A stretch of 9,277 bases of DNA from DATKXO01 sp035528995. GTDB taxonomy: Bacteria > Planctomycetota > Phycisphaerae > UBA1845. Below, piece by piece: positions 1-6,128 of this stretch; position 1 is the first letter of the stretch, and the number at the start of each line of letters is the position of its first letter. The notes under the pieces are model-generated. The model worked only from the letters and a program-made list of their open reading frames with translations. It was not told the origin of the DNA and searched no databases. Made by a program: the position numbers and the translations under genes. The stretch lies in the NCBI GenBank assembly GCA_035528995.1, contig DATKXO010000337.1:1-9277 (forward strand). The letters run 5' to 3'.

Positions 1-179
1 TAGTACAACTGGGCCTGGCGCCAGTCCTTGGCCTCGGCCCTGGCCTTGGCCAGTTCGGCGAAGCGTTGTGGGTCGGTTTCGCGAAGCTGCCAGACCATTA
101 AGACTCCGGCGACGGTCATGAGGATGAACCCCAGGACCGCCAGCACGCCCACCATGCTCTTGTTGACTTTCTTGGCCAT
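1..179 (-). CDS. Membrane-anchored protein, N-terminal part only (runs off left edge)
   Basis: Fifty-nine codons are visible from an ATG whose complement is at 177-179; the rest lies beyond the window. The protein begins MAKKVNKSM, a basic start, followed by one hydrophobic segment at about residues 9-29, then a charged, Ala/Arg-rich amphipathic stretch (for example RFAELAKARAEAKDW). This suggests a signal-anchor with a cytoplasm-in N-terminus and a helical, possibly TPR-like, soluble domain. The helical-repeat idea is inferred from only about 25 residues. The gene lies 69 bp downstream of the EpsI-like gene on the same strand and is probably cotranscribed with it. No strong Shine-Dalgarno is seen. 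The family cannot be named from this fragment. Confidence 0.7.
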   Translation of the reverse strand, partial: MAKKVNKSMVGVLAVLGFILMTVAGVLMVWQLRETDPQRFAELAKARAEAKDWRQAQLY

Positions 180-248
180 CGCTCATGCAATCCAAACAGT
201 AAGTTGCGCTTACGGCGAACCAGTGACACGATTCCGACGAGATGCCCG

Positions 249-1034
249 TTAGCTGGCGACGCCCTGGGCGCGACAGTACGCCTCCCAGTCGGGCAAGTGT
301 TCTTCGAGCAGCACGGGCAAGATACGACTGAGGAATTTCTGGGCCGCCTGGATCGTCTCCTCGCGACCCGCCGACCGCGTTTTCATCCGGCGCGCCCGGA
401 AGCCGACTTCGACCTTGCAGAGGTAAGCGCCCTTCTCGAACGGATTGGCCAGGCGGGCGCGGACCAGGTTCCGTCGGGGCAGGAAATCTCCGTTACAGTT
501 GAAGGTGTAGACGACGGTGGGGCGATCGTGGTCGTAGACGGCGGATTTTTGGAAGGTGACGGCCCGGGCCGGGATCTGCATGGGCTCACCGCCGGGACCG
601 ACGACGTCCAGCGTGACGTCGCCGGCCTGGGCCATCTGGCTGCCGGTCGCGGTGACACAGACCTCGGGTATGTGCGGCACCAGGGTGGGCTTTCCGGTGT
701 AGTAGGTGATCAAGACCCTGACCAGGCGGAGGGGACTGTTGCGGTCGGTGACGGCGGTGTCTTCGAACTCCCAGTCCAGGTACAGGTCGGTGCCGAGGGT
801 GGCGACGGTTGCGGGATCCAGAAGCGTCGCGTGGGTGAACTTGTACTCGCCGAGGGCGTCGCGGTTCAACTCGGTCAGGGGCTTGCGCAGGGGAACGGCG
901 TCCTTGCGCAGGACGAGCTTCAGCTTCCTGGCGACCGGCCCGGCCATCACCGTGGCGCCGGCCAACAGCAGCACACAGACGATGAAGGGCGGGCGTTTCA
1001 GGGCGGCCGCCCACCGTCTGGAGTCTCCTTGCAT
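249..1034 (-). CDS. EpsI/exosortase-associated-like exported protein (DUF3485-like)
   Basis: A 261-residue protein. The start chosen is the ATG at 1034: it has GGAAGG nine bases upstream (complement 1044-1049) and lies just downstream of a good promoter. The longer reading from 1130 would begin upstream of that promoter and adds a non-hydrophobic arginine/acid-rich leader. A hydrophobic segment at about residues 15-31, after a basic stretch, looks like a signal sequence or anchor. The core contains YYTGKPTLVPHIPEVC (about 111-126). This resembles the HxPxxC signature of EpsI proteins, which accompany exosortases in exopolysaccharide export and PEP-CTERM sorting. Further on are TVVYTFNCNG and an Arg-rich strand. 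The EpsI assignment rests on this motif, the anchor and the overall layout; no exosortase is in view. Otherwise it is an uncharacterised secreted protein. The following minus-strand gene is probably in the same operon. Confidence 0.6.
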   Translation of the reverse strand: MQGDSRRWAAALKRPPFIVCVLLLAGATVMAGPVARKLKLVLRKDAVPLRKPLTELNRDALGEYKFTHATLLDPATVATLGTDLYLDWEFEDTAVTDRNSPLRLVRVLITYYTGKPTLVPHIPEVCVTATGSQMAQAGDVTLDVVGPGGEPMQIPARAVTFQKSAVYDHDRPTVVYTFNCNGDFLPRRNLVRARLANPFEKGAYLCKVEVGFRARRMKTRSAGREETIQAAQKFLSRILPVLLEEHLPDWEAYCRAQGVAS

Positions 1035-1091
1035 TGCTAAGCACCTTCCCAAGGTGGACTTAGGCGCCGGCAGACCGGCACGTCGGTCCAG

Positions 1092-1120
1092 AGCATAGCC
1101 CGGTTCGTACTCCTCGTCAA
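1092..1120 (-). promoter_or_regulatory. Sigma-70-type promoter for the EpsI-like gene
   Basis: On the minus strand, TTGACG (complement 1115-1120) and TATGCT (complement 1092-1097) are separated by exactly 17 bases. This is 5/6 and 4/6 of the housekeeping consensus at ideal spacing. A start about seven bases after the -10 would give a leader of roughly 50 nt with a Shine-Dalgarno before the ATG at 1034, which supports that start over the ATG at 1130. Confidence 0.55.
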
Positions 1121-1260
1121 TCGGCACCAACTGCGGATGAGTCCATCATAACTGCCGACGAAGACCGCACTTGGCTCTCCTGATGGCTTTACGTCGAGGG
1201 CGAGTTTTGGTTCAGCCGTGCGGCAAGCTGTCCGATAAGACGATCAGAGGACTTGGTGTT

Positions 1261-1289
1261 CCCCGCGGGGCCGAACCCTCCGCGCGGGG
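1261..1289. promoter_or_regulatory. GC-rich hairpin in the leader of the acetyltransferase gene
   Basis: CCCCGCG (1261-1267) can pair with CGCGGGG (1283-1289), and inside it GGG (1268-1270) with CCC (1276-1278) around a CCGAA loop. The structure lies 68 bp before the ATG at 1357. It has no T-run, so it is not a canonical intrinsic terminator. A regulatory role is only a possibility; in a GC-rich genome such a stem can arise by chance. Confidence 0.3.
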
Positions 1290-1356
1290 TAGGGACGGGC
1301 GCTGCCGGTCCCAGTGGCGGTGCCAGCCACGGGTCGAGCGCCCCCGGACACGTGCC

Positions 1357-2058
1357 ATGCGATGCGTCATTGTCGGAGCGGGTGGTCACGGACGGGTTGT
1401 GCTGGACATCCTGGCCCACCAGGAGGAGCACGACGTGGTGGGGTTCATCGACTCGAATCCGCAGCTCACGGGTCGGCGCGTGGACGGTCGTCGAGTGCTG
1501 GGGGACATGAGCACTCTGGGGCGTGTGTGTGACGAGATGGGCGTCGAGGGTGCGGTGGTGGCTATCGGGGACAACGGCTTCCGCCGCGATTTCGCGGATC
1601 AGATCGACCGGCTGGGGCTGACGCTGATCAACGCCGTCCACCCGTCGGCGAACCTGGCCCGCAGCGTGACGCTGGGGTCCAACGTGGTGATCGCGGCGGG
1701 CGCTCTGGTGTGTGCCCACTGTCAGATCGGCGACTCGGTGGTGCTCAACACGGGCAGCATCGTGGACCACGAGTCGATGATCGGCACGGCCACGCACATC
1801 TGCCCCGGGGCGCGGCTGGCCGGTCGGGTCACGGTGGAGAGCGGCGCCTTCGTCGGCATCGGTGCCACGGTCATCCAGAACGTTCGGATCGGCTACGAGG
1901 CGGTGGTCGGCGCCGGGGCCGTGGTCGTCTCCGACGTGCACCCGCTCACCACGGTCGTGGGGGTACCGGCTCGGGAAATCAAGGACATCCCCGACCCGGA
2001 CGAGTTCAACGCCTGGCTCATGCCGGAGTACGTGCGTTCGCACACCTCCAGCAGCTAA
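1357..2058 (+). CDS. NeuD/PglD-family acyltransferase (left-handed beta-helix)
   Basis: A 233-residue protein of typical NeuD/PglD length. The N-terminus, MRCVIVGAGGHGRVVLDIL, is the Rossmann-like nucleotide-sugar-binding half with the GxGGHG loop (His11). Hexapeptide-repeat rungs follow from about residue 95 (for example VTLGSNVVIAAGALVCAHCQIGDS), forming a left-handed beta-helix. His138 in NTGSIVDHES sits where the family places its catalytic base, with Glu139 beside it. The C-terminus VVGVPAREIKDI is the usual cap. Family members transfer acetyl from acetyl-CoA to sialic acid or to UDP-4-amino-sugars for capsule, O-antigen or glycoprotein glycans; the sugar here cannot be told. The ATG at 1357 was chosen because family homology begins exactly there; no clear Shine-Dalgarno precedes it. 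No other glycan gene is adjacent. It converges on rpiB with a 77 bp gap. Confidence 0.88.
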   Translation: MRCVIVGAGGHGRVVLDILAHQEEHDVVGFIDSNPQLTGRRVDGRRVLGDMSTLGRVCDEMGVEGAVVAIGDNGFRRDFADQIDRLGLTLINAVHPSANLARSVTLGSNVVIAAGALVCAHCQIGDSVVLNTGSIVDHESMIGTATHICPGARLAGRVTVESGAFVGIGATVIQNVRIGYEAVVGAGAVVVSDVHPLTTVVGVPAREIKDIPDPDEFNAWLMPEYVRSHTSSS

Positions 2059-2135
2059 AGGGCGCGGCGGGGGCGAGAAGGGCCGGCCCCTCTGTCGACG
2101 TGTGGTTGAGGATCGTGGGGGCGCGGCACTGGCGA

Positions 2136-2603
2136 TCATGCCTGGGACGATTCCGGGGCCCCGTCGGCTTTCTCGAACTGCTTGATCTTGGCGAGGCGAC
2201 GGGCGTGGCGTCCGCCCTCGAAGCGGGTGTTGAGCCAGACGTCGACGACTCGCTTCATCAGCTCCTCGCCGACCAGGTCACCGGACAAGCACAGCACGTT
2301 TCCGTCGTTGTGCTTGCGTGCCAACTCGGCGGTGAGTTCGTCGTGACACAGGGCGGCCCGGATGCCGCGCACTTTGTTGGCCGTGATGCTCATCCCGATT
2401 CCCGTGCCGCAGATCATGACGCCGAAGTCGTTGATTCCTTCGGCCACGGACTGGGACGCCGGGATGGCGGTGTCGGGATAGTCACAACTGGTGCGATCAT
2501 TGCTACCGAAATCCTGTACGGTGTGTCCCTCGCGGACGAGCAGGGCCTTGATGGTCTCCTTGGCCCGAAAACCGCGATGGTCGCTGCAGATCGCTATCCT
2601 CAT
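2136..2603 (-). CDS. rpiB: Ribose-5-phosphate isomerase B
   Basis: A 155-residue cytoplasmic sugar-phosphate isomerase of full RpiB/LacAB length, interconverting ribose-5-phosphate and ribulose-5-phosphate in the non-oxidative pentose phosphate pathway. Visible signatures are MRIAICSDHRGF at the N-terminus, the active-site loop CGTGIGMSITANK with Cys65 and Thr67, His98 in RKHNDGNVL, and the phosphate-binding arginines Arg132 and Arg136 in GGRHARR. Each is one position from the Escherichia coli numbering. The start ATG (complement 2601-2603) overlaps the stop of the upstream fusion gene as ATGA and has AGAGG seven bases before it, so translational coupling is likely. Transcription should come from the promoter at 3745-3773. 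A short tail, KADGAPESSQA, follows the conserved domain. Confidence 0.95.
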   Translation of the reverse strand: MRIAICSDHRGFRAKETIKALLVREGHTVQDFGSNDRTSCDYPDTAIPASQSVAEGINDFGVMICGTGIGMSITANKVRGIRAALCHDELTAELARKHNDGNVLCLSGDLVGEELMKRVVDVWLNTRFEGGRHARRLAKIKQFEKADGAPESSQA

Positions 2604-3727
2604 GCCAGTACCTCTGTCAGTTTCTGTTTGAGCGCCGATTCGATCTGTTCGGCGCAGGCGGCGTAGACGGCGACGGAGCCGCCAATGGGATCTTCGATAT
2701 CGTGATCGCCGGCCAGAAGGCGGCAGCGTGGCTCGGCGGTGGGAACGAGCTCCAGGACGCGGCGGCGGTGCGTCTGGGTCATGGTGAGGATGTGGTCCGC
2801 CTGGCGGATCAGGTCGGCGTCCAACGGCCGTGTGCGGTGATCGCTGAGGTCCATGTCGTAGCGTTGGATGACCTCGACGGCCTGGGCCGAAGCGGGTGCC
2901 CCCGGAGTGGCAAACGCTCCGGCCGACAGCACGCGCAGCCCGTGTGCTTCGACTTCTTCCGGGGCCAGGTCCAGCGAATCCGCGGCCAACTTGGTGAGAA
3001 TGGCCGCCGCCATCGGACTGCGGCAGGTGTTTCCGGTGCAGACCAGCAGCACGTTGAGTGAGGCGAGCCGGCGCACGGTAGGCTGGTCGTAGACACCCTC
3101 GCGGAGCAGGGTGTAGCCCCATCCGTCGACGCGGACGATGGTTGAGGCTTTGGCATGCCGGGCGGGACCGGCATCGACGATCAGGTCGACCTGGCCGTCG
3201 AGTTCGGCCAACACGTCGCGGGCATCGTGAGGCGGGCGGCGTCCCGGTCGGTTGGCGCTGGCGGCTACGACGGGGGCACCGACTTCGTTGAGCAACCGGG
3301 CGGCGGTCAGATGGTCGGGGCAGCGCAGCCCGATGGTGCCCTGATGGTAGATGGCGTCCGCGGCGGAGGGGTCCAGATCGGCCATCACGGGCGTGCGGGT
3401 CGGCTGGTCGACGGAGAAGATCAGGGTGAGCGGCCCGGGCCAGCCCCTGTCCACCAGACGGCGTCCGGTTCCTTTGAGGCCCGGAACGAACCGGTCGACG
3501 TCGTTGCGGCGCCCGATGTGAACGGTGAAAGGCCTGTCGTCGGTGCGGCCCTTTGCTCGGCGCAGGCGGGCGACCGCCTGCGGCAGATCGGCCCGAGCGC
3601 CGAGGCCGTAGACGGTCTCGGTCGGGAAGGCCACGAGTCCGCCGGCGCGGATCACCTCCACCGCCCGCCGGATCGCTTCGGCGGACTTCGACTGTGGCAA
3701 CGCTTGGACAACCTCGGTGACGGCCAT
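2600..3727 (-). CDS. Fusion: TsaC/Sua5 threonylcarbamoyl-AMP synthase + YwlE-type low-MW (arginine) phosphatase
   Basis: A 375-residue, two-domain cytoplasmic enzyme. Residues about 12-212 are a YrdC/Sua5 domain: GGLVAFPTETVYGLG, the KGRTDDRP motif (59-66) and SANRPG (157-162). This family makes threonylcarbamoyl-AMP from threonine, bicarbonate and ATP for tRNA t6A37. Residues about 225-375 are a low-molecular-weight phosphatase domain with the P-loop CTGNTCRSP (nucleophile Cys230, Arg236) and the general acid Asp346 in EDPIGG. Thr234 matches the threonine that in Bacillus YwlE favours phosphoarginine; tyrosine phosphatases usually carry Ile or Leu there. A protein-arginine-phosphatase role is therefore inferred. 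The phosphatase takes the place of the Sua5 C-terminal domain. The start ATG (complement 3725-3727) is 17 bases from a near-consensus -10, with only a weak AGAGAG ribosome site. It is followed by overlapping rpiB. Confidence 0.92.
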   Translation of the reverse strand: MAVTEVVQALPQSKSAEAIRRAVEVIRAGGLVAFPTETVYGLGARADLPQAVARLRRAKGRTDDRPFTVHIGRRNDVDRFVPGLKGTGRRLVDRGWPGPLTLIFSVDQPTRTPVMADLDPSAADAIYHQGTIGLRCPDHLTAARLLNEVGAPVVAASANRPGRRPPHDARDVLAELDGQVDLIVDAGPARHAKASTIVRVDGWGYTLLREGVYDQPTVRRLASLNVLLVCTGNTCRSPMAAAILTKLAADSLDLAPEEVEAHGLRVLSAGAFATPGAPASAQAVEVIQRYDMDLSDHRTRPLDADLIRQADHILTMTQTHRRRVLELVPTAEPRCRLLAGDHDIEDPIGGSVAVYAACAEQIESALKQKLTEVLA

Positions 3728-3744
3728 TCGGGCTCTCTGGCGCG

Positions 3745-3773
3745 ATTATGTTGGCCGCCTGGCTGACTGTCAA
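3745..3773 (-). promoter_or_regulatory. Near-consensus sigma-70 promoter of the tsaC-ywlE fusion/rpiB operon
   Basis: On the minus strand there is a perfect TTGACA (complement 3768-3773), a 17-base spacer, and CATAAT (complement 3745-3750, 5/6 to TATAAT). The predicted transcription start is about ten bases before the ATG at 3727, so the leader would be very short. This is the best promoter match in the window and suggests strong housekeeping expression. Confidence 0.72.
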
Positions 3774-3889
3774 GCTGGGCGCGCTTCGCGGTTCCGGTGG
3801 CTTTGCGACTCGACATCGGGCGCCGGTTGCGTCAACATAGACGGTTTGCGAATAGGAAAGGGCCTGGTAGTGGTCATGGTGACGGACTG

Positions 3890-6085
3890 ATGGAGATTGA
3901 AGCCCTGGTCCAGCTTGCCGGCTCGGGTGACGTCGCGGGCGTGGAAGCGCAGTGGATGACCGTGCTGGAGTCCGAGTGGACCTCACCGGACACGGTTGTG
4001 GAGTTGCTGCCCGTGCTGGCGGCCCTAGTCGAAGCGCGCCACGTCGGGGAGGCCTCGACCCTGGCCTGGGCGGCGCTGGAAACTCTGGCCGGTCGGTATT
4101 CCGAGGTCGAGGTTCTGCCCGCCGCCGTGCGCGTCCTGCTCCAACTTCCCGACAGCGACGAGATCCGTGAGCAGGTGGTGGGGTTGTACCGCCGGGCGTA
4201 CGCCGATCGACCGGGCATCGAGGTGTTGCTGAAAGAGGCGGGGATCGGCGGGACGTGTCCGGCACGACGGGCCCTGCGCACGCTGGAGGTTTGCCTGCAG
4301 GTGGGGGCCGGCGCCTACCTTGCGGCCCGGCACGACGATTCGTCGGCCCGCATCGCGGAGGTCGATGAGCGGGCCTGGCAGTTTCAGGTCCGGACGCGCG
4401 AGGGTGAGCAGCAGTTCGGACCGGTGGAGCTGGCGGACCGGTACCAGCCGGTGGACGCGGATGACTATCGTGTTCTGAGGGACTTCGATCGGGAACGGCT
4501 GGGCGAAATGCTGGAGAAGGACCCGGGGCGGATCGTGGTGTCGATCCTGCAGGCCCAGGGGAGGACGGTCGACGGGGACGAGCTGAAGGACATGCTGTGT
4601 GCGTCGCTGATTGATGCGGAGCGCTGGGGCAAGTGGTGGCCCAAAGCCCGGACGGCGCTGAAGCGCTGCCCGAACGTGGAGATCGACGGTCGGTCGCCGT
4701 TCTACTTCACGTACCGCCGGGAGGGACGGACGCTGGAGGAGGAGACGCGTGGGGGGTTCGTGCGGCTCCATGATCCGGGCAAGCAACTCGCGGCGGTGGA
4801 GGCTTATCTGCGGGAATGCAAGGCTCGCAAGCAGCCACCCGATCGCGATCTGCTGAGCGCCCTGGGCGAGAAGCTGGCCGCCCGCGCCGGGCGGCAGGAG
4901 AAGAGCGATCGCCCGCTGGCCCTGGCCACACGTCTGGTCCAGCGTCGGATCGAGCAGGAGTTGGGCGAGACCCGGGCGGAGGCGGCGGCGGTCCACATCC
5001 TGGCATCGACCTCGGAGCCGGTGGCGATTATCCAGGCGCTGGACGTCGTGCCCCTGTGGGAGTCGGCCTGCAGGTGTCTGGAGCAGGCCTGGCCGGATCG
5101 GCGGGCGGAGTTCTTCGCGGACCTGCTGCCGGTAGCGCCGCTGGCGGCGTGCGAGGACATCGCGGCGCGGCTGACCGCGGCCGGGTTCACGCCGGAGCGG
5201 TTCGAAAAGCTGGAGCAGGCGATCCTTGGCGACCCGATCCGATGTCACGATGCGTTGTTCTGGCTGTGGACCGGCCCGAGCCACGAGGGGCTGGGCAAGA
5301 CCGACCCGCTGACCCTTCTGTCGCGCATCCTGTGGCTGTTGAGCGAGCTTCGCCGGCGCGAGGATATCGGCAAAGAGGAAGCCCGCGGGATCAGCACAAC
5401 GGCTCGCTCGATGCTTTCGGCCCGGAAGTTCGAACGGTTCCGGGGGGTTCTGGAGGGGGTCGAGCCGGGGATGGCCCTGACGCTGCGGACGCAGCTTCGA
5501 AGATTGGACAACCTGGGTCGGGTGGTGCGTGAGGACCTGCTGAAGCTGATCAACCGGCGTTTTCCGCAGCTCAGCGTCGCTGCGACGGTCGAACCCTGGG
5601 CGGACGAGTCGGTGTTGTGGGTCACGTCCAGCGGCATGGTGCGCAAACAGCAGGAGATGGAGCAGCACGTCAACGTGAAGATGAAGGAGAACGCCCGGCG
5701 CATCGGCGAGGCGGCGGCTCACGGCGATCTGTCCGAGAACTCGGAGTACAAGTTCGCCCTGGAGGAGCGCGACCTGCTGCGATCGCGTCTGGTGCAGATG
5801 CAGGACCAGATGAGCCGGGCCAAAGTGATCTCGCCGGAAGACATTCCGACGAACCACGTGGGCGTGGGGAGCAGGGTCGTCCTGCGTCACGTCGAGGCGG
5901 AGACGCCGGCCGAGCTGACGCTTCTGGGCCCGTGGGACGCCAACCTGGCACGCCACATCTACAACTACCAGACGCCACTGGCCCAGTCCATGATGGGCCG
6001 GACCGTCGGAGAGGTCGTCGAGCTGGCCGCCTTGGAGCCTGCCGGGCGTTACGAGGTCGTGGCGATCGAGAACGGGCTGTCGTGA
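3890..6085 (+). CDS. greA: GreA-type transcript cleavage factor with ~575-residue N-terminal extension
   Basis: A 731-residue protein, more than four times the length of ordinary GreA (about 158). The C-terminal part (about 575-731) is GreA/GreB-like. A coiled coil carries the tip motif GDLSENSEY, with acidic residues Asp613 and Glu616 where GreA inserts into the RNA polymerase secondary channel to stimulate cleavage of backtracked RNA. An FKBP-like domain follows, ending near PLAQSMMGRTVGEVV. The N-terminal ~575 residues are alpha-helical and Leu/Ala/Glu/Arg-rich. They include a conserved-looking block around Trp246-Trp250 (WGKWWPKAR) and then ETRGGFVRLHDPGK. Chlamydial GreA carries a comparably long extension of unknown function. 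The start at 3890 is the first plausible ATG after a basic, non-homologous leader; its ribosome site is weak. The gene is divergent from the tsaC fusion and converges on the His-rich membrane gene with a 43 bp gap. Confidence 0.9.
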   Translation: MEIEALVQLAGSGDVAGVEAQWMTVLESEWTSPDTVVELLPVLAALVEARHVGEASTLAWAALETLAGRYSEVEVLPAAVRVLLQLPDSDEIREQVVGLYRRAYADRPGIEVLLKEAGIGGTCPARRALRTLEVCLQVGAGAYLAARHDDSSARIAEVDERAWQFQVRTREGEQQFGPVELADRYQPVDADDYRVLRDFDRERLGEMLEKDPGRIVVSILQAQGRTVDGDELKDMLCASLIDAERWGKWWPKARTALKRCPNVEIDGRSPFYFTYRREGRTLEEETRGGFVRLHDPGKQLAAVEAYLRECKARKQPPDRDLLSALGEKLAARAGRQEKSDRPLALATRLVQRRIEQELGETRAEAAAVHILASTSEPVAIIQALDVVPLWESACRCLEQAWPDRRAEFFADLLPVAPLAACEDIAARLTAAGFTPERFEKLEQAILGDPIRCHDALFWLWTGPSHEGLGKTDPLTLLSRILWLLSELRRREDIGKEEARGISTTARSMLSARKFERFRGVLEGVEPGMALTLRTQLRRLDNLGRVVREDLLKLINRRFPQLSVAATVEPWADESVLWVTSSGMVRKQQEMEQHVNVKMKENARRIGEAAAHGDLSENSEYKFALEERDLLRSRLVQMQDQMSRAKVISPEDIPTNHVGVGSRVVLRHVEAETPAELTLLGPWDANLARHIYNYQTPLAQSMMGRTVGEVVELAALEPAGRYEVVAIENGLS

Positions 6086-6128
6086 AGTTCATCCCGGGGT
6101 GGGCGCGGGGCATCCAGTCAATTCGGGA

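Larger units (their letters stand above)
1035..1356. other. Divergent intergenic region (322 bp)
   Basis: This lies between two divergently transcribed genes. It holds the minus-strand promoter at 1092-1120 and a GC-rich hairpin at 1261-1289. For the plus-strand gene only a weak promoter candidate is visible: TTCAGC at 1211-1216, 17 bases, then GATAAG at 1234-1239. The open frame that extends the acetyltransferase upstream to 1171 is Arg-rich and without family resemblance, so it is read as non-coding leader. No RNA gene was recognised. Confidence 0.5.

Noticed and set aside
199..213. GTAAG/CTTAC hairpin between the two left-edge minus-strand genes
   Set aside because: A five base-pair stem with a five-base loop is within chance expectation and has no other support.
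1035..1130. Upstream extension of the EpsI-like frame to an ATG at 1130
   Set aside because: The promoter at 1092-1120 would lie inside it, and the ATG at 1034 has a Shine-Dalgarno and is followed by a normal signal-anchor.
1171..1356. Upstream extension of the acetyltransferase frame
   Set aside because: The 62 extra residues are Arg-rich and low in similarity to any family; NeuD/PglD homology begins exactly at the ATG at 1357.
2080..2089. GGGCCGGCCC palindrome between the acetyltransferase and rpiB, considered as a bidirectional terminator
   Set aside because: A ten-base self-complementary stretch leaves no proper loop and no T-run follows on either strand.
2136..4265. A 709-codon minus-strand open frame reading through rpiB and antisense to the greA start
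   Set aside because: Only its end (rpiB) has family signal. The upstream part is Arg/Pro-rich, lies in another frame of the tsaC-ywlE fusion and runs antisense to greA; rpiB has its own ATG with a ribosome site.
4025..5956. A 643-codon minus-strand open frame opposite greA
   Set aside because: It is a typical GC-rich shadow: His/Arg/Leu/Gln-rich with no motif, fully antisense to a well-supported coding sequence.
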